A program made the translations under genes and the position numbers. DNA of 16,481 nucleotides. It comes from an uncultured Oscillospiraceae bacterium. GTDB lineage: Bacteria; Bacillota; Clostridia; Oscillospirales; Oscillospiraceae. Under the pieces are notes generated by a model that did not search any database, was not told where the DNA came from, and saw only the letters and a list, made by a program, of their open reading frames with translations. Numbering within the stretch: position 1 is the first letter of the stretch; the number at the start of each line of letters is the position of its first letter. This document shows positions 7,218-14,435 of this stretch, in pieces. The stretch covers positions 1 through 16,481 of the forward strand of contig CAJFPI010000152.1 in assembly GCA_904398675.1 (NCBI GenBank), written 5' to 3'.

Positions 7218-8209
7218 TCTTCTCCCTCCTGATGGATTTTTTCGTCAGCATATCGCCAGCATTTCACGACTGATCCCTGACAATCATAGCAGCCAGGCTC
7301 CTGCTCCCTGCACCGCTCCGTGGCATAGCCGCAGCGGGTGGAAAACCGGCACCCCTTGGGAAAATCCTTCGGCGGCGGGATGCTGCCGGGGATGGAGGCC
7401 AATTTCTCCCGCGTTTCATCCAAACGGGGCAGCGAGTCCAGCAGTCCCTGGGTATATGGGTGCTTGGGGGACAAAAACAGTGTCTTTTTATCCGCCTTCT
7501 CCACAATCTGCCCGGCGTACATCACCATGACCCGGTCGCAGATGTTGGCGATGACCCCTAGATCATGGGTAATAAAGATAATGGAAGCGTTGGTGATTTT
7601 CCGAATATTTTCCATCAGCTCCAGGATCTGCGCCTGAATAGTCACATCCAGTGCCGTGGTGGGCTCGTCGGCAATCAGCAGCATGGGCTCGCAAATCAGC
7701 GCCATGGCAATGATGATGCGCTGCTTCATGCCGCCTGAGAGCTCATGGGGATAGCACTTCAGCACATGCTCGGGGTTTGCGATCTCCACCTTCTTCAGCA
7801 TCTCCAGACAGCGCGCCCGGGCCTCCGCTTTTTTGATGCCCTTGTTATGACGGCGGACGGTCTCCTCCATCTGGTTTCCGATGGTAAAAACAGGATCCAG
7901 GGCCTTCATGGGTTCCTGGAAGATCATGGAGACCTTCTTTCCCCGGATCCTGCTCATCATGGCATCCGTATAGTGGAGCAGCTCATCCTCTTCCCCCAAA
8001 ACGATCCGGCCGCTGTCTACAATGGCGTTGGAGGGGAGGAGTCCCATGGTGCACAGAGAGGAGATGGTCTTGCCGCAGCCGGACTCCCCCACAATGCCCA
8101 CGATCTCCCCTTCTCCAATGGTGTAAGAGAGATCCTTGATCACATTGAAGGTCCCCTCATCCGTACGAAAGCTGATGCTCAAATCCTCAATTTCCAGAAC
8201 GTTTTTCAT
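7214..8209 (-). CDS. Peptide-type ABC transporter ATPase, DppD/OppD-like
   Basis: A 331-residue ATPase subunit of an oligopeptide/dipeptide importer. Walker A is GESGCGKT (41-48). The signature is LSGGMKQR, Walker B is LLIADEPTTALD, and the H-loop is FITHDLG. The C-terminal oligopeptide-type extension has a Cys-rich stretch (CRFSTRCGYATERC), common to this subfamily. The start at 8209 is chosen because its ATG overlaps the previous gene's stop (ATGA, 8206-8209) and AAGGGGGG lies upstream; a frame to 8239 starts inside the neighbour. It partners with the ATPase gene just upstream to power two different permeases, as in Dpp, Opp and App systems. Dipeptide-like cargo is inferred from the family. 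Confidence 0.9.
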   Translation of the reverse strand: MKNVLEIEDLSISFRTDEGTFNVIKDLSYTIGEGEIVGIVGESGCGKTISSLCTMGLLPSNAIVDSGRIVLGEEDELLHYTDAMMSRIRGKKVSMIFQEPMKALDPVFTIGNQMEETVRRHNKGIKKAEARARCLEMLKKVEIANPEHVLKCYPHELSGGMKQRIIIAMALICEPMLLIADEPTTALDVTIQAQILELMENIRKITNASIIFITHDLGVIANICDRVMVMYAGQIVEKADKKTLFLSPKHPYTQGLLDSLPRLDETREKLASIPGSIPPPKDFPKGCRFSTRCGYATERCREQEPGCYDCQGSVVKCWRYADEKIHQEGEE

Positions 8210-9204
8210 ATGCCGCCCCCCTTCCCGCAGAGATGACATGTTACCGTATGCCCCGGCGCCACCTCTGTACGGCAGGGTTTCTCCTGGGCACAGCGCTCCG
8301 TAGCCAAGGGGCAGCGGGTGTGAAAGCGGCAGCCCTCCGGGGGATTGGCAGGACTCGGCACATCCCCCTGCAGGATAATCCGGTTCTCTCGCCGCGCCTC
8401 CTCCTGCTCCGTGACGTCCGGCAGGGGAATCGCCGAGAGCAGAGACCGGGTGTAGGGGTGACAGGGGTGCTGAAACAGCTCCTCTGTCTCCGCCATCTCA
8501 ACCATCTCCCCCAGATACATCACGCCGATACGGTCGCTGATATACTTCACCACGCAGAGATTGTGGGAAATAAAGAGATAGGTCAGCCCCAGCTTTTCCT
8601 GCAGTTCTTTGAAAAGATTGATCACCTGGGACTGGATGGACACATCCAGCGCCGACACCGCCTCGTCAGCGATCACCAAACGGGGATCCACCGCCAACGC
8701 TCTGGCAATGGCAATCCGCTGGCGCTGACCGCCGGAGAACTCATGGGGGTAGCGGCTGCAGTATTCCTCCCGCAGCCCCACCATCCGCAGCAGCTCCCTG
8801 GTCCGCTCCAGCCGCTCCTGGCGGCTGAGATCCAGGTTCACCTGCATGGGCTCGTCGATGATCTGCTGGATGGTGCGCCGCTGATTCAGGGAGGCATAGG
8901 GATTTTGAAACACCATCTGGATATCCCGGCGGCGTTTCCGCCGCTGGCGCTCCGGCATCCCGCTGAGAACCACACCGTCCAGGGCCACCGAGCCCTCCGT
9001 CACGTTCTCAAGGCCGATAATGCACTTTCCTACAGTGGACTTGCCGCAGCCGGATTCACCCACCAGCCCCAGGGTCTCCCCCGTGCGGATGGAGAAGTCC
9101 ACCCCGTTCACTGCCTGTACATACCCGCCTGGCTTGCCCAGCAGGTTCTTTTTGATCGGGTAGTATTTTTTCAGCCCCGAAACCTCTAATAATTTCTCTG
9201 CCAT
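8206..9204 (-). CDS. Peptide-type ABC transporter ATPase, DppF/OppF-like
   Basis: A 332-residue ATPase subunit and partner of the DppD-like protein. The N-terminal KKYYPIKKNLL (12-22) is typical of the F-type subunit, whose ABC domain is preceded by this 'yfPi' segment. Walker A is GESGCGKST, the signature is FSGGQRQR, and Walker B is LVIADEAVSALD, with Ala in place of the usual Pro after DE. The C-terminus has the oligopeptide-type Cys-rich motif (CRFHTRCPLATERC). The start at 9204 has TAGGAG upstream, overlapping the amidohydrolase stop ten bases away; a longer frame to 9309 lies inside that gene. It overlaps the next gene by four bases. Confidence 0.9.
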   Translation of the reverse strand: MAEKLLEVSGLKKYYPIKKNLLGKPGGYVQAVNGVDFSIRTGETLGLVGESGCGKSTVGKCIIGLENVTEGSVALDGVVLSGMPERQRRKRRRDIQMVFQNPYASLNQRRTIQQIIDEPMQVNLDLSRQERLERTRELLRMVGLREEYCSRYPHEFSGGQRQRIAIARALAVDPRLVIADEAVSALDVSIQSQVINLFKELQEKLGLTYLFISHNLCVVKYISDRIGVMYLGEMVEMAETEELFQHPCHPYTRSLLSAIPLPDVTEQEEARRENRIILQGDVPSPANPPEGCRFHTRCPLATERCAQEKPCRTEVAPGHTVTCHLCGKGGGI

Positions 9205-9214
9205 ATGCCCGCTC

Positions 9215-10639
9215 CTACAGCTTGTCTTCCTGTTGCAGGGCGTATCCCACTGTATCCTTGACCGACTCCAGGGGGAAACGGGAGAAATACTCCCTGCTGG
9301 TGTCTGCAAATGTCTGCATCAGCTCCGGCTCGTCCACGGTCAGGTACTCTCCATCCCGGTACAGCGTCTTTCCCGCTACCATCACGCGGCAGACCTCGCT
9401 GCCCCGGGCAGAGTAGACCAGGTTGGGGACATAGTTCCGGACGGGCTGCTTGACGACGGGCATCATGGTCTTGGCCCGCAGGTCGATAAAAATGATGTCC
9501 GCCCACTTGCCCGGCTCGATGGAGCCGATGCTCTCGCCCAGGCCCAGGGCTTTCGCCCCGTCGATGGTGGCCATACGGAGCACCCGCCAAGCTGGCATCA
9601 CCTCAGGGTCCATATACTTGATTTTGTTGAAGAGGGCCGTCAGTTTCATCTCATTGATGATCTGATTGCAGTTATTGCCGGAGGCTTGATCCGTTCCCAG
9701 CGCCGCTGTGCCGCCAGCCTTCATAAATTCCCACGCCGGCGGGACCTCGCCGTCAATGATGCCGATGCTGCCGGAGCAGAGAACCAGGGACGCCCCCCGC
9801 TTTGCCAGTAGCTGGGCCTCCTCGTCTGTGGCGTCAGTGATATGGGCGGCCAAGAGCTTATCATCCAGATATCCCAGCTCATCCATAAAGGGAATGGAAC
9901 GTTTGTTGTAGCGCTTGAGCATCTGGATCGTCTCCCGTTTTCCCTGGGCCAGATGAACATGCAGCCGCATTCCCCGCTCCGCCGCCGCCTTTTTACAAGC
10001 AATGAGCATCTCCCGGCTCATGAAGTCAGGCCCCTGGGGGCCCAGGCAGATGGTAAAGCGGTCGTGATGGCCGTGCCACTTGTCGTACAGCTCCAGATTG
10101 GCCTCAAGTGTCCGGCGGGCCATATTGTCGTCAAAGGCATAGAGGTCGTTGATATCCCCTTTGACCGGCTTGTTGGACGTCCCGCGGATGGTCACCGTCA
10201 AATTCCCCCTGGCCCCCAGCCGGTCCAAAAACGCCGCCTGCTGCTCCACCATATTGGCAAAGGAGTACTCTCCAAAGGTGGTGGTCCCTGCTGCCAGGGC
10301 CTCCAGCATGTTGACATAGGCCGCCGGCAGGCTGTTTTCCGGCTCCATGCGGGAGGAATATGGTTTTTGTCCCCGCATCATCCAGTCCCTGGTATCCTGG
10401 GCAAGCCCGCGGAAAAGATTTAGAGAAGTGTGCATATGTCCGTCGATAAATCCCGGCAGCACCAGCTTATTCGCGGCATCGATGGTCTCCTCTGCCGTAT
10501 AGGCCCCCGCATCCGCCATGGGGAGCACCGCTTGGATCCGCCCGCGGTCGATAGCGATGGCGCAGTTATCCCGGTAACCGACGCCCGCGCCAGTCATGGT
10601 CAGCGTGTCGGCGTTTTGAATCAAAGTGTCAACTCTCAT
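9215..10639 (-). CDS. Amidohydrolase, ATZ/TRZ-deaminase-like, with catalytic Glu replaced by Gln
   Basis: A 474-residue metal-dependent amidohydrolase with an N-terminal small domain and a TIM barrel. It resembles the S-adenosylhomocysteine/guanine-deaminase and chlorohydrolase group. The metal ligands are visible: HMH (H68, H70), H229 in HVHLAQ, H266 in AAHITD, and D317 in GTDQAS. In the deaminase group the motif is HxHxxE and the Glu is the proton shuttle; here that position is Gln232. This argues against a standard nucleobase deaminase. The gene lies between the permease and ATPase genes of the importer (41 bp after the permease, 10 bp before the ATPase), so the enzyme probably acts on imported cargo, perhaps opening a cyclic amide or cutting an amide. 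AAGGAG lies 12 bases upstream. The substrate is unknown. Confidence 0.85.
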   Translation of the reverse strand: MRVDTLIQNADTLTMTGAGVGYRDNCAIAIDRGRIQAVLPMADAGAYTAEETIDAANKLVLPGFIDGHMHTSLNLFRGLAQDTRDWMMRGQKPYSSRMEPENSLPAAYVNMLEALAAGTTTFGEYSFANMVEQQAAFLDRLGARGNLTVTIRGTSNKPVKGDINDLYAFDDNMARRTLEANLELYDKWHGHHDRFTICLGPQGPDFMSREMLIACKKAAAERGMRLHVHLAQGKRETIQMLKRYNKRSIPFMDELGYLDDKLLAAHITDATDEEAQLLAKRGASLVLCSGSIGIIDGEVPPAWEFMKAGGTAALGTDQASGNNCNQIINEMKLTALFNKIKYMDPEVMPAWRVLRMATIDGAKALGLGESIGSIEPGKWADIIFIDLRAKTMMPVVKQPVRNYVPNLVYSARGSEVCRVMVAGKTLYRDGEYLTVDEPELMQTFADTSREYFSRFPLESVKDTVGYALQQEDKL

Positions 10640-10680
10640 GGTCCCTCACATCTCCTTTCAGCATGTGGAAATCCCGTCCA

Positions 10681-11508
10681 TTACTGGACCTTGGGATCCA
10701 GTGCGTCCCGCAGCGCGTCACCCAGCAGGTTCACTGCCAGCGTCAGGATCAACAGCGCCAGCCCGGGGAATACGATCACCCACCAGTCTGTGCGGATAAA
10801 CATCCGCCCGTTGCTGATCATAGATCCCCAGTCGGCCATGGGCGGCTTGACGCCCAGTCCCAAAAAGCTCAGCGTGGCGCTGGTAAGCACGCTGCTGGCA
10901 AAGCGCATGGTAGCCAGCACGATCATGGTGTGCACGATATTTGGCAGGATATGTACCAGCAGGATCCGCCAGCTGGGCAGGCCGTATGTCCGGGCCGCCA
11001 GAACAAACTCACTCTGTTTCATGGACAGCACCTCGGACCGCACCACCCGGATCATGGTCGGTATGGAGAAGATCGCCACACTGATTACCACGTTGAACAG
11101 GGAGTCGCCCAGCGTGGCTACAATGACAATGGCAAACAAAATGCCCGGAATCGCCACCTGGATATCCACCAGGCGCATAATGATCATCTCGGCCTTTTTA
11201 TAATACCCCGCCAGCATACCCAGCGTTCCGCCCACAGCCACCGACAGCAGCACAGCGGCAAAGCCGATTACGATGGAGGTCTTGCCTCCATATAGAATAC
11301 GGGAGAAAATATCCCGGCCGTACTCGTCTGTCCCAAAGATGTGCTCCGCGGAAGGGCCCTGCCGGGCGTTGTGCAGCTGCTGCTCATCAAAGCCGTATGG
11401 CGCCAGCACATCGCTGAAGACACAGGAAACAATCAATACTGCCAAAATAACAATACAGATCACCGCAGTGGGATTTCGGATAATCTTTTTCAGTGCCTTG
11501 GACTGCAT
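10681..11508 (-). CDS. Peptide-type ABC transporter permease, DppC/OppC-like
   Basis: A 275-residue inner-membrane permease. The N-terminal helix (about 15-32) is followed by the family's short periplasmic motif HIFGTDEYGRDIFSRILYG (57-75). Four to five further helices follow. The cytoplasmic EAA loop (FVLAARTYGLPSWRILLVHI, about 168-187) docks on the ATPases. Length is normal. The gene starts 12 bases after the previous permease's stop, and GAGGGAAACGC precedes the ATG. It forms the heterodimeric channel with the DppB-like protein. Confidence 0.92.
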   Translation of the reverse strand: MQSKALKKIIRNPTAVICIVILAVLIVSCVFSDVLAPYGFDEQQLHNARQGPSAEHIFGTDEYGRDIFSRILYGGKTSIVIGFAAVLLSVAVGGTLGMLAGYYKKAEMIIMRLVDIQVAIPGILFAIVIVATLGDSLFNVVISVAIFSIPTMIRVVRSEVLSMKQSEFVLAARTYGLPSWRILLVHILPNIVHTMIVLATMRFASSVLTSATLSFLGLGVKPPMADWGSMISNGRMFIRTDWWVIVFPGLALLILTLAVNLLGDALRDALDPKVQ

Positions 11509-11520
11509 GCGTTTCCCTCC

Positions 11521-12462
11521 TTACTCCAGCGATACCCGCGGATCCAGTACGCCGTAGAGCAGATCCACCACCAGATTGATGAGCATGAACATCATGGACA
11601 GGATCAGCACCGCTCCCTGCACCGCCGGGAAATCGTTGTTGTTAATGGCGTCCATGGCGTACTTACCAATGCCAGGCCAGGCAAAAATGGTCTCCGTTAC
11701 CACCGCGCCGCCTAGCAGATACCCGAAGTCGATTCCGATCATGGTAAGGATGGGGAGGCTGGCATTGCGAAGGACATGCTTGAACAGGATCAGCTTACGC
11801 TGCAGCCCCTTGGCCTTCAGCGTCATAACGAACTCCTCGTTCAAAACGGAGACCACAGAGGACCGGGTGAGCCGGGCCACACTGGCCATGCCGGAGATCC
11901 CCAGAGTCAGGGCGGGAAGTATGATGTACCGGAACCCCTCCGCCGTAAAAGGTGATCCTGACCGGCCAGAGGCCGGCAGCAGCGAGAGCTTGGAAACAAA
12001 CAACAGCATCAGCAGCAGCGCCAAAAGAAACGACGGCAGAGAGATCCCCGTTATAGACAGCGACATCAGCGTCTTGTCCAGCCACCGGTTTCGGTTCACC
12101 GCCGCGATGGTGCCGATCAGAATCCCGAACACCGCTGAAATCAGCATGCCCATTACAGCCAGCTCTGCGGTGTTGCGGAACCGGAAGAAAATCTCGTCGG
12201 CAATGTCCTTGTTGGAAATGATCGACTGTCCCAGATCCAGATGGATCAGATCGTTAAGATACCTGAAGTATTGAACGATCAGCGGATCATTCATACCCAG
12301 TTTTTCCCGCAGGGCCTCCACATCTTCATCACTGGCGTCAATGCCGGCCATCATCCGCACCGGATCGCCGGGGGAGAGATGTACAAGGCTGAAGATGACT
12401 ACCGTTACCCCCAAAACAACAAAAATGGATACCAGCAGCCGCTTTAAAATAAAATTCAACAT
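11521..12462 (-). CDS. Peptide-type ABC transporter permease, DppB/OppB-like
   Basis: A 313-residue permease with the characteristic N-terminus (FILKRLLVSIFVVLGVTVVI, 4-23, then HLSPGDPV at 28-35), about six membrane helices, and the EAA loop (around VLNEEFVMTLKAKGLQRKLI, about residue 200). The start at 12462 is chosen because GAGGTG lies nine bases upstream. An in-frame GTG at 12474 would use that same GAGGTG as its start codon and has no ribosome site of its own. A long hairpin occupies the 119-bp gap to the binding-protein gene. Confidence 0.9.
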   Translation of the reverse strand: MLNFILKRLLVSIFVVLGVTVVIFSLVHLSPGDPVRMMAGIDASDEDVEALREKLGMNDPLIVQYFRYLNDLIHLDLGQSIISNKDIADEIFFRFRNTAELAVMGMLISAVFGILIGTIAAVNRNRWLDKTLMSLSITGISLPSFLLALLLMLLFVSKLSLLPASGRSGSPFTAEGFRYIILPALTLGISGMASVARLTRSSVVSVLNEEFVMTLKAKGLQRKLILFKHVLRNASLPILTMIGIDFGYLLGGAVVTETIFAWPGIGKYAMDAINNNDFPAVQGAVLILSMMFMLINLVVDLLYGVLDPRVSLE

Positions 12463-12487
12463 GACGGCATTCACCTCAAATGCCGCA

Positions 12488-12538
12488 TTGGCTGCGGCCG
12501 CCCGGAAAATCTCCAGGGCGTTTTTCAGCCGCAGCCAA
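12488..12538 (-). promoter_or_regulatory. Intercistronic stem-loop between binding-protein and permease genes
   Basis: TTGGCTGCGGC (12488-12498) pairs perfectly with 12528-12538, and inside it CGCCC (12499-12503) pairs with 12516-12520. The 16-bp stem has a 7-base bulge on one side. No T-run follows on the minus strand, so full termination is unlikely. Such stems after the binding-protein gene usually protect the upstream mRNA and allow more binding protein than permease. That role is inferred from other importers. Confidence 0.65.
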
Positions 12539-12581
12539 CGGGCGAATCTCCGTTTTCAGTTCTTTTTCTGCCGCAGTGCGA

Positions 12582-14162
12582 TCACTTCTTCACCCGGACG
12601 TTCTCCAGATTGAAGATGGCCGCGCTGTGGGTAAAGCCCTCTACCTTGGAGCTGACGCCCACCTGGGAGTATTTGGAGTAGAAGGGCAGGCTCACATAAT
12701 CCTCCTTGATCAGCTGCTGAATCTGGATATACAGCTCCTTGCGGGTCTCCTGATCCGCCGTGCTGTTTGCCTCCAGCACCAGTGCATCCACCTCCGGATT
12801 GTTGTATCCAAACTTGTTGTAGCCGGCATAGCTTGTGTAGGCGAAGTCAATCAGCAGCGCCGGCTCCGGGGAATCCTGGGAGATGGTCAGCACATAGGCC
12901 TGGAAGTCCTCGGCGGCCAGCCGGTCATTAAAGGCTGCAGACTCCAGCAGCGCCATGGAGACATCAATGCCCACCTGCCGGAGATAGTTCTGCGCCGCCT
13001 CCAGCATCCGGTTATCCGACTCACGACTGGTGCAGCCGATCTCCAGTTTCATGGTCTCCCCATTTTTATCCACCAGCCCGTCGCCGTCGGTATCCGTCCA
13101 GCCAGCCTCAGCCAGCAGTTCTCTCGACAGGTCCGGATCGTAGGTATACTGCACCGTATCCGGCGTGTAAGCCCAGTTGTGGTCCGGCAGGTAGCTGTCC
13201 GCCGGCACACCATACTCCACCAGGATGGTTTCGTAGATGGTCTCATAGTCTATGGCGTGGGCAATAGCCTTACGGACATTCAGATCGTTGCAGGGTTCTT
13301 TTTCCACATTCAGGAACATCCAGCTCACGCCGAAGTCCCGGGCCCGTTCCAGGCGGATATCTTCGTTGTTCTCAAAAACAGCCAGCTCAGAACTGGGAAT
13401 GTTAAACAGGAAATCCAGATTTCCCTGCTCCAGCTCAATGAGGGCAGTCATGCTGTCAGGAATCAGGCGGAACTCAATGTACTTGGTGGCTGGCTCGCCC
13501 AGATAAAAGTCCGGATTGGCCTCCATGACCACCTTCTCGCCGGGAATCCATTCCACCAGCTTGTAGGGCCCGGTCCCCACCACATGGTCGGTGTAGCTGT
13601 CACCGTACTCTTCCAGCGCCGCAGGCTGCGCCAGCAGCCCGGGGTTGATCAGCAGGCACTTGGTAATGAAGGCCGCCACAGGCGTGTTCAGATTAAACAC
13701 TACTGTGTAGTCATCCGGCGCCTCCACCGACTCGATACATGCCATGTCGCTGGCCCGCAGTGCTGCCACCTCAGGATCAATGATCCGATCGAAGTTGTAT
13801 TTTACATCTGCAGCCACAAGAGGTGTGCCGTCATGCCATTTCACATCATCCCGGAGGTGGAAAGTCCACACCGTCGCGTCCTCATTGGCCTCCCAGCTCT
13901 CAGCTACGCGCGGAATGATGTTTCCATCCTGGTCCATGTAGCAGAGATGATCCATCATGAAACAGGCCACCCGGCTTGTCGAGGTTCCGGAAAGATAGGC
14001 AGGATCAAAGTTGCTGATTTCCGTGTCGAGATCGATGGTAATGGTATCATCGTACGCATCATCACCCGTGGCGTCTGTGTCTCCGCCGCCTCCGCAGGCG
14101 GTCAGCCCCATCGCCAGGATCAGCAGAAAGGCCAGCAGGGACAACTTCCTTTTCCGTCTCAT
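12582..14162 (-). CDS. Peptide-type ABC transporter substrate-binding lipoprotein (DppA/OppA family)
   Basis: A 526-residue extracytoplasmic binding protein of the SBP_bac_5 family. The signal peptide (MRRKRK, then a hydrophobic stretch to about residue 20) ends in a lipobox LTAC with Cys23, so the mature protein is lipid-anchored. A Gly/Asp linker follows. Family features include DDVKWHDGTPLVAADVKYNF near residue 100 and DLNVRKAIAHAIDYETIYE in the middle. The start at 14162 is preferred because GGAGG (14171-14175) lies eight bases upstream; the in-frame ATG at 14177 overlaps that site. It is first in the operon and captures the ligand for the permeases downstream. Family members bind di- and oligopeptides, nickel, opines or other small amides, so the ligand is open. 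Confidence 0.93.
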   Translation of the reverse strand: MRRKRKLSLLAFLLILAMGLTACGGGGDTDATGDDAYDDTITIDLDTEISNFDPAYLSGTSTSRVACFMMDHLCYMDQDGNIIPRVAESWEANEDATVWTFHLRDDVKWHDGTPLVAADVKYNFDRIIDPEVAALRASDMACIESVEAPDDYTVVFNLNTPVAAFITKCLLINPGLLAQPAALEEYGDSYTDHVVGTGPYKLVEWIPGEKVVMEANPDFYLGEPATKYIEFRLIPDSMTALIELEQGNLDFLFNIPSSELAVFENNEDIRLERARDFGVSWMFLNVEKEPCNDLNVRKAIAHAIDYETIYETILVEYGVPADSYLPDHNWAYTPDTVQYTYDPDLSRELLAEAGWTDTDGDGLVDKNGETMKLEIGCTSRESDNRMLEAAQNYLRQVGIDVSMALLESAAFNDRLAAEDFQAYVLTISQDSPEPALLIDFAYTSYAGYNKFGYNNPEVDALVLEANSTADQETRKELYIQIQQLIKEDYVSLPFYSKYSQVGVSSKVEGFTHSAAIFNLENVRVKK

Positions 14163-14260
14163 GTTCTCTTCCTCCATTCGAATTTTGAAATGTTACATAA
14201 TGTTGATCCAGTCAACAGATGCACACTTTCCTCCGGCACAGGCGCGCCTCTTTTTTCTGC

Positions 14261-14299
14261 ATGGCATCCTGCGGCATATGGTTCATGCATGGATGTCAT
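14261..14299 (-). promoter_or_regulatory. Hairpin at the start of the importer operon leader
   Basis: The leader from the promoter at 14315 to the ATG at 14162 is about 145 bases. Near its 5' end GGATGTCAT (14291-14299) and ATGGCATCC (14261-14269) can pair with one mismatch, enclosing ATGCATG and a CATATG. It could protect the 5' end or be part of a protein-binding site. No known riboswitch is recognised. Confidence 0.4.
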
Positions 14300-14314
14300 A
14301 GGTAATTTTCTAAA

Positions 14315-14343
14315 ATCATACACTTGCAAACAGTAATTGTCAA
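14315..14343 (-). promoter_or_regulatory. Sigma-A promoter of the importer operon
   Basis: On the minus strand there is TTGACA (14338-14343), a 17-bp spacer and TATGAT (14315-14320). The 57 bases upstream are extremely AT-rich, as expected for an UP element. It drives binding protein, permeases, amidohydrolase, ATPases and pcp. The 10-mer GCAGTTGACA around the -35 is shared with the racemase-like gene's promoter. Confidence 0.8.
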
Positions 14344-14353
14344 CTGCTAATTC

Positions 14354-14400
14354 TTTATTTATAAATTTTTATTCTAAAAATCTATATATTTATTTATAAA
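14354..14400. repeat. Two direct copies of TTTATTTATAAA in an AT-rich block
   Basis: Identical 12-mers at 14354-14365 and 14389-14400 start 35 bp apart, a little over three helical turns. They lie just upstream of the importer promoter and just downstream of the racemase-like gene's terminator hairpin. They may be UP-element or regulator sites, or simply part of the U-rich terminator tail. Confidence 0.5.
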
Positions 14401-14435
14401 GAAACATGTCGGCCAGCAGTGGGCCGACATGTTTC
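14401..14435 (-). terminator. Intrinsic terminator of the racemase-like gene
   Basis: A perfect 14-bp stem (14401-14414 with 14422-14435) around a 7-base loop, beginning immediately after the stop codon. It is followed on the minus strand by TTTATAAATAAAT. It separates the racemase-like gene from the importer operon, which has its own promoter. Confidence 0.85.

Noticed and set aside
8233..9189. 318-codon plus-strand frame
   Set aside because: It is antisense to the DppF-like ATPase gene, whose Walker A, signature and Walker B motifs are intact.
12463..12474. GTG at 12474 as the DppB-like start
   Set aside because: The GTG is part of GAGGTG, the likely ribosome site for the ATG at 12462, and has no site of its own.
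12480..14336. 618-codon open frame on the plus strand
   Set aside because: It lies fully antisense to the binding-protein gene, shows no known domain or ribosome site, and has the composition of a reverse-strand shadow.
14354..14400. Repeats as a CRISPR array
   Set aside because: Only two 12-base AT copies with no regular spacer series and no cas genes nearby.
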